This document shows, piece after piece, positions 58,210-64,000 of a stretch of DNA of 64,000 nt. The DNA comes from Plantago major (taxonomy: Eukaryota; Streptophyta; Magnoliopsida; Lamiales; Plantaginaceae): positions 67,990,371 to 68,054,370 of the forward strand of contig CM048842.1 in the NCBI GenBank assembly GCA_026545765.1. The letters run 5' to 3'. The first letter of the stretch is position 1; each line of letters begins with the position of its first letter. The notes beneath the pieces are model-generated. The model searched no databases. It was not told the origin of the DNA and saw nothing but the letters and a program-made list of their open reading frames with translations. The position numbers were made by a program, and so were the translations under genes.

Positions 58210-58878
58210 TCAACAAAACTCCCCTCGGGTAATGACATATGTGTGGTGTCGGGGTGATGAGGCATAGTGCTCTCGGCAGAAAGGATCAACAAAACTCCCC
58301 TCGGGTAATGACATATGTGTGGTGTCGGGGTGATGAGGCATAATGCTCTCTATGGGCTCAAGCGGCATGGAAGTGCTCTCTATGGGCTCAAGTGGCATGG
58401 AAGTGCTTTCTAAATCTGGGGTATCCATGCCTCCATCATCAAACAAAGAAGTATCTTTATCTGGCGTAGTAATGGAATCTGACGTCTCTTCTTCCATTAC
58501 TTCAGACTCAACTAGTTCCCTTCGAAGTAGACTCGTTGGCACGAACCCCATGGAATGCATCCTAGTCAGATAAGCAGTCAGTTCAAAGAACTCTCTTGCC
58601 TGATCTAGATCCATACCCTCAATGCAACCACCAACAATAACATTCACCATCTTCCTATTCTCCCCTCTCAGCGATTTGCAGAAATAGAACATCATACACT
58701 CCTCCGACAAATCGTGATCCGGCCACTCTTGCTCAAATTCCAAATACCTGTACCAAGTATCATGGAATTTTTCATCCTCTCCTTGCTCGGAGTGAAAGAG
58801 ATTCCTCTTGGCAATGCAATATCTCTCGTTGTGCCCATATTCTCCATTGTCACATACTTCCCAGTAAGAGTCATCCAT
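58210..58878 (-). CDS. gag (retrotransposon capsid-type) ORF of Z
   Basis: A 222-residue minus-strand ORF starting MDDSYWEVCDNGEYG about 180 bases after the primer-binding site. Residues ~35-95 show the plant retrotransposon gag pattern: FHDTWYRYLEFEQEWPDHDL, then MMFYFCKSLRG and GMDLDQAREFFELTAYL. In the family this forms the capsid-like particle domain. The C-terminus is repetitive (STSMPLEPIE twice) and ends in a tandem duplication of SIMPHHPDTTHMSLPEGSF-type sequence, with the second copy out of frame. There is no zinc knuckle. The ORF itself is open, but the element lacks pol. Confidence 0.65.
   Translation of the reverse strand: MDDSYWEVCDNGEYGHNERYCIAKRNLFHSEQGEDEKFHDTWYRYLEFEQEWPDHDLSEECMMFYFCKSLRGENRKMVNVIVGGCIEGMDLDQAREFFELTAYLTRMHSMGFVPTSLLRRELVESEVMEEETSDSITTPDKDTSLFDDGGMDTPDLESTSMPLEPIESTSMPLEPIESIMPHHPDTTHMSLPEGSFVDPFCREHYASSPRHHTYVITRGEFC
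58214..58335. repeat. Tandem duplication at the end of the gag ORF
   Basis: A unit with GGATCAACAAAACTCCCCTC is present twice, ~64 bp apart. Because the unit is not a multiple of three, the second copy is read in another frame. Confidence 0.8.
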
Positions 58879-59056
58879 ATTACCCTACACACACAAAAAT
58901 AAGAAACCAGGAGTAGTTCCGCCCAAACAATTGAAAATAAAAAAAAAAACATAAAAAGTAAAAATTTTGAGTTTTAAAGATTTTCTAATTACTTTTTTTA
59001 ATAAAAAGATACGCAACTAACACAATTGATCCTACTCTAAAAGAACGTAGGAATCA

Positions 59057-59076
59057 ATTCCCCGGCAGCGGCGCCA
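59057..59076 (-). promoter_or_regulatory. Primer-binding site of element Z
   Basis: The minus strand reads TGGCGCCGCTGCCGGGGAAT, six bases after the LTR end. TGGCGCCG(T/C)TGCCGGGGA is the primer site typical of Athila/Ogre-type plant elements. Confidence 0.85.
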
Positions 59077-59082
59077 AATTTC

Positions 59083-60273
59083 TGATGCGCTCGAAAAATT
59101 ACTACTTATATTTAACCCAAGTAGAAAAAAGCGATTGTTGTAGACAATGCTCTTAACCACATGATCGTTCTCTCGAGGAATTGATCAAGCTAGTTCAAAT
59201 AGAATAGACTCACTTGCATTGGTTGTAAACAGATAGTATGATAGATTTTTTATACTTCAACCCTAGCATAAAATCTAACAATCGCAAGACAAGCTAGTGC
59301 CTAGATCATGCAATTCTACTAACAATGAAGATAATAAATCCTTTCATGGAGTGTGCTGATACGACAGGACCAATTAAGGTTACCTAGTCGCAGATCATCG
59401 CCCTGCTATTGCTAGTTCAACCAAATAAGGTCTATAAGTACGTAGTCACTACAAAAAGCATGTCACTAGCTATGCAATGGTACGGATATAGCCTATTTAA
59501 TGATAACGATAAAAGTAAGTTGACACCGATACAACATGCGGTCTGTAATCAGAGGTAACAACCTGTCACATACAAAATAAATAAGTAATTGTACGATTGA
59601 TACCTGGATATGACTAGGACACGAGATCGTCTGAAAGGAAGTATACTTCAATTGAAAGAGAGATTGAATCTCTAGATTGTTTACAATGCTTGAATTGAAA
59701 GAGAATATAACTAGAAGGTATGAAGATATGAAAAAATGACTGATACAAGTGATCTATTTATAAGATCAAGGAAGTAGAAATTTGAAATAATGGGAAAAAA
59801 CTGCCAGGAATTGTGGCTTGAATTGGTCTTGTCAGTGCTCACCGCGGTGAGCCTTCCCTTTGTTCCTGGCTCGCCGCGGTCTCAGACTCTTCGAGACAAT
59901 TCGTATTCTGCTTGGCTTGTCTGGACCACGGTGAGCCTCCGTGTTGATGGAGCTCACAGCGGTGAGGTACATATCCGGAGAACCTCCCATTTTTCCCACT
60001 TCTTCCTATTTTCACTCCCATTTCTCAACCTTCATGTCACCACCTTGGAGTAATGGCCCACTACTTGGCCTTGTGTGCTTCTAGAAGTTCTTCCAAGCTT
60101 CAAATTGCACATTGGTCCTCCATCTTCTTGCATTAAAAACACTTAAAAATGTACAAAAACACACAAAATACCCAAACGTGAAAATGAACTAAAACACTAT
60201 AAAAAAAGGCTAAAGGACATAACAAAATACAGCTAAAAAAGACTAAATGAGTTGTTAAAATATCGACTCATCA
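59083..60273 (-). repeat. 5' LTR of element Z
   Basis: 1191 bp with TGATG...ATCA ends: TGATGCGCTCG at the left and ATCGACTCATCA at the right on the plus strand. A TATAAATAG-like promoter on the minus strand lies near 59752-59765. The partner LTR is missing. Confidence 0.75.
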
Positions 60274-61114
60274 GTAATAAAGTTTTGTGTAATGTGGAAT
60301 CTATTTTTAGCTTCTACCATTGTAATTATTAAATTATCCAGAATTTTATCTAGACTTTTCAAATAGAAAATTTTAGTTAGTTAACGCTATGTTTTTACTA
60401 ATTAATTTGATCGTTTAATTACACCTAAAACACACAAAACAATTAATATTATTTTGCACCCAAGTCAAACTGCAAGGGTAATTACATTAATTGACAATGT
60501 CTTCGGGTGACTTCTAGAGATTCAACAAGAGACATCAAATTCATCGCCGTTCAATTTCAATGTTCGTGTAGTAGCTTCCCAGACTTTTCTTTTCTCTCCG
60601 CTTCCTACTTCTAGGATCAAACAATTCAATATAGGAGTATGTGAATGTCTCGATTTTATCTATACTATACATGTGGAAATTAATTACTTACTTATAAATA
60701 AATATGGCCGGTTGTGTGCTAATGAATTGGTGTAAACAAGATGTGCAGGATACGTACTATATATATGGTCATCATATACGAATAGATATAATTCAATAAT
60801 TTACTACCTCCGTCCCAAACTCAACTTTCCACTTTCCTTTTTAGACCGTCGTAAACTCAACTTCCACTTCTTAATTTGAAAAATTTTATACTCCAATATC
60901 ATTATAATAATAGTACTAGAATGTGAGAACACTATACGTGTTATTGTGGCACATAGTTATAGTTATAGAAGATGTATACGAAGTCAAGTAATATTATTGT
61001 TTTTTATAATGGATTTCTTTTTATAAGATGAATTAGTGTTTGAGTTGATCTGTTTTAATTTAATTGGAAAAGATGGGGCAGAAAAATTGGTTATCATTGT
61101 TTTTCAATGATGAA
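60274..61114. other. Intergenic DNA with a Stowaway-like end
   Basis: ACCTCCGTCCCAAACTCAAC near 60807 is a Stowaway-type end with decayed partner. 60960-61110 is an inverted relative of the 24440-24660 and 40860-41070 repeat. No gene is supported. Confidence 0.4.
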
Positions 61115-62964
61115 CTAGTACAAACCGGTGGTGATACCACGGTATAGTTTACTTTTAAAAATAAATAGAAAGGAAATGATAAATAAATTAATCAATCGAG
61201 AAAATAAGGTAGTCAAATTTATGTGAACAATGTTGATCGTGGTGTCGGTCGGTAGTCCTTCTTCATACAATATTATATCATTCATTGTTTATTTATGTTA
61301 ACTATAAAAAAATATAAAAAATTGTAAAGGTGGTCCTCATTTCTAATTCATTAATTACTAACGTGTACTTTTTTTTTAAAGTTCTATCCCTCAAACAGAA
61401 TCAAAATAAAATATAAAAGTATACAAAACAATTAATAGGGTTGTTCCCAACAACCCCTGTGGTGGTATGTGGTCACTCCACCACACACAAGAAACAAATA
61501 TTATACAACATAATTTCACATGTTACAATTGTTTTTTTTTCCAACCCATCAGTTCCTAACAACCCCGCGGTGGTATGCATCACCCCACCAAAGACACAAA
61601 AATTATTATTTTACAAACATACTTTAAGGCATGCGATTGTTACCACCCCCCCACCCACCCCCCACCTCCCTACATCATGGAGATCAAGAAAGTACAGAGA
61701 AGATCGAAAACATTTTCCTGCCTAGAGAGTATCAGCTTATCCCCGGCTTGTTGTGGAGATCAAGAAAGTAGAGAAAAGATCAAAGAGAGTTTCCCCACCT
61801 AGAAAGTATCAAATCCCCGAGGCCCGTTATGGATCAAGAAAGTATAGTAGATTTACTAACTTAATCATAAAATGTGTTGTGGTTGGGTCTTGTAACAAAG
61901 GTATGGAACAGGTCCGAGTATATGCCAGACCGGGCCTGAACATCATTATTTCAAACGGGGTTGAATTCGGGTTGGATAGAACCAGTCCTTCCGGCCAAAG
62001 ACCGTAGAGAAGAGAACCTTATACCTCATCCTGCCGATCGAATCTTATACATAAAGAAAAAAAAATTGAAAGTTTTCACATGTAAAATGATGTTCATAGA
62101 CATGTAAAGATCAACACACCATCAATTAACTCACGTTTATCTCTTCTATCTTCTGGAAGCAAAAAGAGCACATCTTTTACACGGTTCATAGAACATTCTA
62201 AGAAGATTTGAAAGGACTATGTCAAGCATAGATATTCACTATCTCACATTCTCACATCTTATATTTTATTCACTATCTCCTACGATTATTCATTATCTCT
62301 CTTACATAAATATTTAGAGAGAAGTCGAAACCTAAATTCAAAAATAAAAAGAAACTTAGATAGTTAACAAAACTTTAAATTCTACATTACCATTTAAAAT
62401 GAATTTTCTTTTACATTAATTTTATATTAGAAAATGTCCAAGTAATTAGATAGTGCTCAAAGTATCATTTATGCAAATGCGGATAGTGTGTGCTTCAAAA
62501 TAAACCATCAACTTTAGAATAAAGTAGAAAAATATACGAAAGTGCCCAGATAACCAAAAGTGCACAAATGGTATGGCCGTATGGATATATATATGTGGCT
62601 AATCAAAATAATCGTATATTTTAGTTTGTCCAGAATGTTTGATGCAAAACTATTTAAAATGAGTTTTTTTTTTTTTTTGAATGCTTGATGCTACTTTAAT
62701 TATTTATAATGTGTTTTAATGAGTCGCTTTTAATTTTTAAAATTCTATTATTTTATTTTACCCTATCTTATTTAATATATTTATATTTATTTTAATGAAT
62801 AAAATAATTTATTTAATTAATAATAGTATTCAAGGTTGGTGTCTATAGATTCGTCTTGTCACGACGAATTCAAATATATGTTCAAAATATTTTTTGAATT
62901 TTTTTAGATAATGTTATATGAGATTAATAATTTATTTTAGTGAATGAAATGATTTATTTAATTG

Positions 62965-62999
<35 letters not shown>

Positions 63000-63247
63000 C
63001 TAGATTGGTGTCTATAGATTCGTCTTGTCATGGCGAATTTAAATATATGTTCAAAATATTTTTTGGATTTTTGCAGATAAAGTTATATGAAATTTAATAA
63101 AAATTATATATATAGTTAACATACCAAAAATAATATTGAAATATATACTGACTAAAATAGAACTAATTCCAGAAAATTCCATGTATGACTGAATGAATTT
63201 GGTGAGGTTTAGCCCCTTGTGGTTTACATAATATATATATATATATA
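61115..63247 (-). mobile_element. Helitron-like element H3
   Basis: The minus-strand 3' end is TACCGTGGTATCACCACCGG then TTTGTACTAG at 61115, with A to its left. The body follows H1 and H2: CCGCGGTGG blocks, GGTTGGATAGAACCAGTCC-type block, GTTTGTCCAGAATGTTTGATG at 62622, two ~290-bp direct repeats (62730-63185) and TTTACATAATATA at the border. With 2.1 kb and no insertions it is the most compact copy. No transposase. Confidence 0.6.
62966..62998. repeat. (AAT)n microsatellite
   Basis: About eleven AAT units inside the H3 direct repeat. A similar run lies at 30002-30030 in H2. Confidence 0.9.
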
Positions 63248-64000
63248 CTAGTACTAATTAACCCGTGGCGATGCCACGATATAATTTACTTTTAATAATA
63301 AATAAAAAGGGATGACAACATAAATTAGTCCAGAAAATAAAATAGTTAACCTTATGTAAACAACGTTGGTCGTTGTGTCGGTGGTAGTCCTTCTTCATCC
63401 AAAACTATATCATTGAATCTTTTTTTTATGCTAACTATAGAAAATTTAAAAGTACGACTCATCATGATAGATATGCTTTATAAGGGGTAGATCCAACCTT
63501 AAACCCGTTCAAGACCCGACAGGTTTATAACATATATTTTATACGGGGTCCTACCGAATCTGACCTGTTAATTAATAATAGATATACGTGTTCTTTAAAA
63601 ATTTGTATCCCTCGAAACAAACCAAAATAAAATACAAAAGTATACAACACGGTCAATAGGTTTTTTCCGAACAACCCGTGGTGGTATATGGTCACCCCAC
63701 TACACACACGAAAATTATTATTGTACAAACATAATTTTTACATGTTAGAGCTATGTTTTTACCCGACCCGTTATAGATAAAAAAAAGTAAAGAGAAGATC
63801 GAAGAGAGTTTTTCCGCCTAGAGAGTATCTGCCCGCCCCACCCGCGGGAAAAATGTACTCCCTCCGTCCCGGAGAACTTCATACATTAGGGCTAGCGCAC
63901 AGTTTTATGTGAAAAGCTAAAGTATTGAATAAAGGTGGGATAAAGTGTACTTTTAGTGGCAAAGTGTGTAATTTGAGTGAAAAATTGAGATTGTTTATTA
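63248..64000 (-). mobile_element. Helitron-like element H4, incomplete at the window edge
   Basis: A|CTAG, then TAACCCGTGGCGATGCCACG, directly at the end of H3. The body again matches H1 and H2 through 63850. It is cut by a Stowaway from 63858 and by the window end. Confidence 0.6.
63858..64000. mobile_element. Stowaway MITE, partial
   Basis: TA then CTCCCTCCGTCCCGGAGAAC, a standard eudicot Stowaway terminus. The right end lies outside the window. The interior resembles the remnant at 15815-16001. Confidence 0.7.

Larger units (their letters stand above)
54056..60273 (-). mobile_element. Athila-like element Z, one LTR left, RT and integrase missing
   Basis: On the minus strand: LTR (60273-59083), primer-binding site, gag ORF (58878-58210), the GGGAGGCAACCC motif near 57960, a broken plant-transposon-domain ORF (57009-55729), and a 3' region (54600-54830) homologous to E1. 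No protease, RT or integrase is seen. The 3' LTR is missing, and the left end abuts truncated X1. Gag and 3' ORF without pol could mean internal deletion or a non-autonomous lineage. E1 shows the same kind of loss. Confidence 0.7.

Overview
The window is nuclear DNA of a seed plant, most likely a eudicot. It is AT-rich, its genes carry GT-AG introns, and it is crowded with plant-type transposable elements (Ty3/gypsy, Copia-like, Cassandra, LINE, MULE, CACTA, PIF/Harbinger, hAT, Stowaway and Helitron). The species cannot be named from the sequence. Only three host-like genes are supported. They are a three-exon SMXL4/SMXL5-type gene (16882-20585, + strand), a small intronless coiled-coil protein gene with a TATA box (23148-23414), and a small cysteine-rich putative zinc-binding protein gene (36663-36857).

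Region by region. 1-4700 holds small DNA transposons: a MITE, a PIF/Harbinger deletion derivative and a CACTA element. 4776-10987 is a degenerate minus-strand Athila-like retroelement that lost its RT and integrase. A 1.28-kb Pack-MULE carrying an exon relic of a plant oxidoreductase is inserted in it. It ends at a Cassandra solo LTR that contains a 5S rRNA-like core. 11.3-16.6 kb is microsatellite-rich and holds a Tourist MITE and a clean 5'-truncated LINE. 16.6-23.5 kb is the gene island. 24.3-32.5 kb contains two Helitron-like elements arranged head to tail. They carry internal ~290-bp direct repeats, relics of an RNase H-like domain and a possible pararetrovirus-derived fragment, and they are themselves invaded by a Stowaway, a Tourist MITE and a small Helitron. 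33-36.2 kb is a Copia-like remnant broken by a hAT-type MITE and a PIF/Harbinger element. 37.6-39.2 kb is a second PIF/Harbinger element with relics of both of its genes.

42.3-54.1 kb is a three-level nest. A long LTR (X1) was split by a 10.2-kb Ty3/gypsy element (Y), and Y's left LTR was later hit by a solo LTR (X2) of the same family as X1. Target-site duplications support both later events. Y runs on the minus strand and has no recognisable RT or integrase. It carries a large spliced gene in antisense, with its own leader intron, encoding a 'putative gypsy type transposon' protein. This matches the antisense extra ORF known from Tat-lineage elements and is the most distinctive system in the window. 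54.1-60.3 kb is a second Athila-like element with one LTR, a primer-binding site, gag and a broken plant-transposon-domain ORF. 61.1-64 kb again holds two head-to-tail copies of the Helitron-like family.

The host genes do not form a pathway with each other. The SMXL gene is the only one with a well-defined role, as a repressor-type regulator of phloem development. Almost all remaining sequence is explained by nested insertions, and several of these can be ordered in time because insertion sites or sibling copies within the window preserve the empty state.
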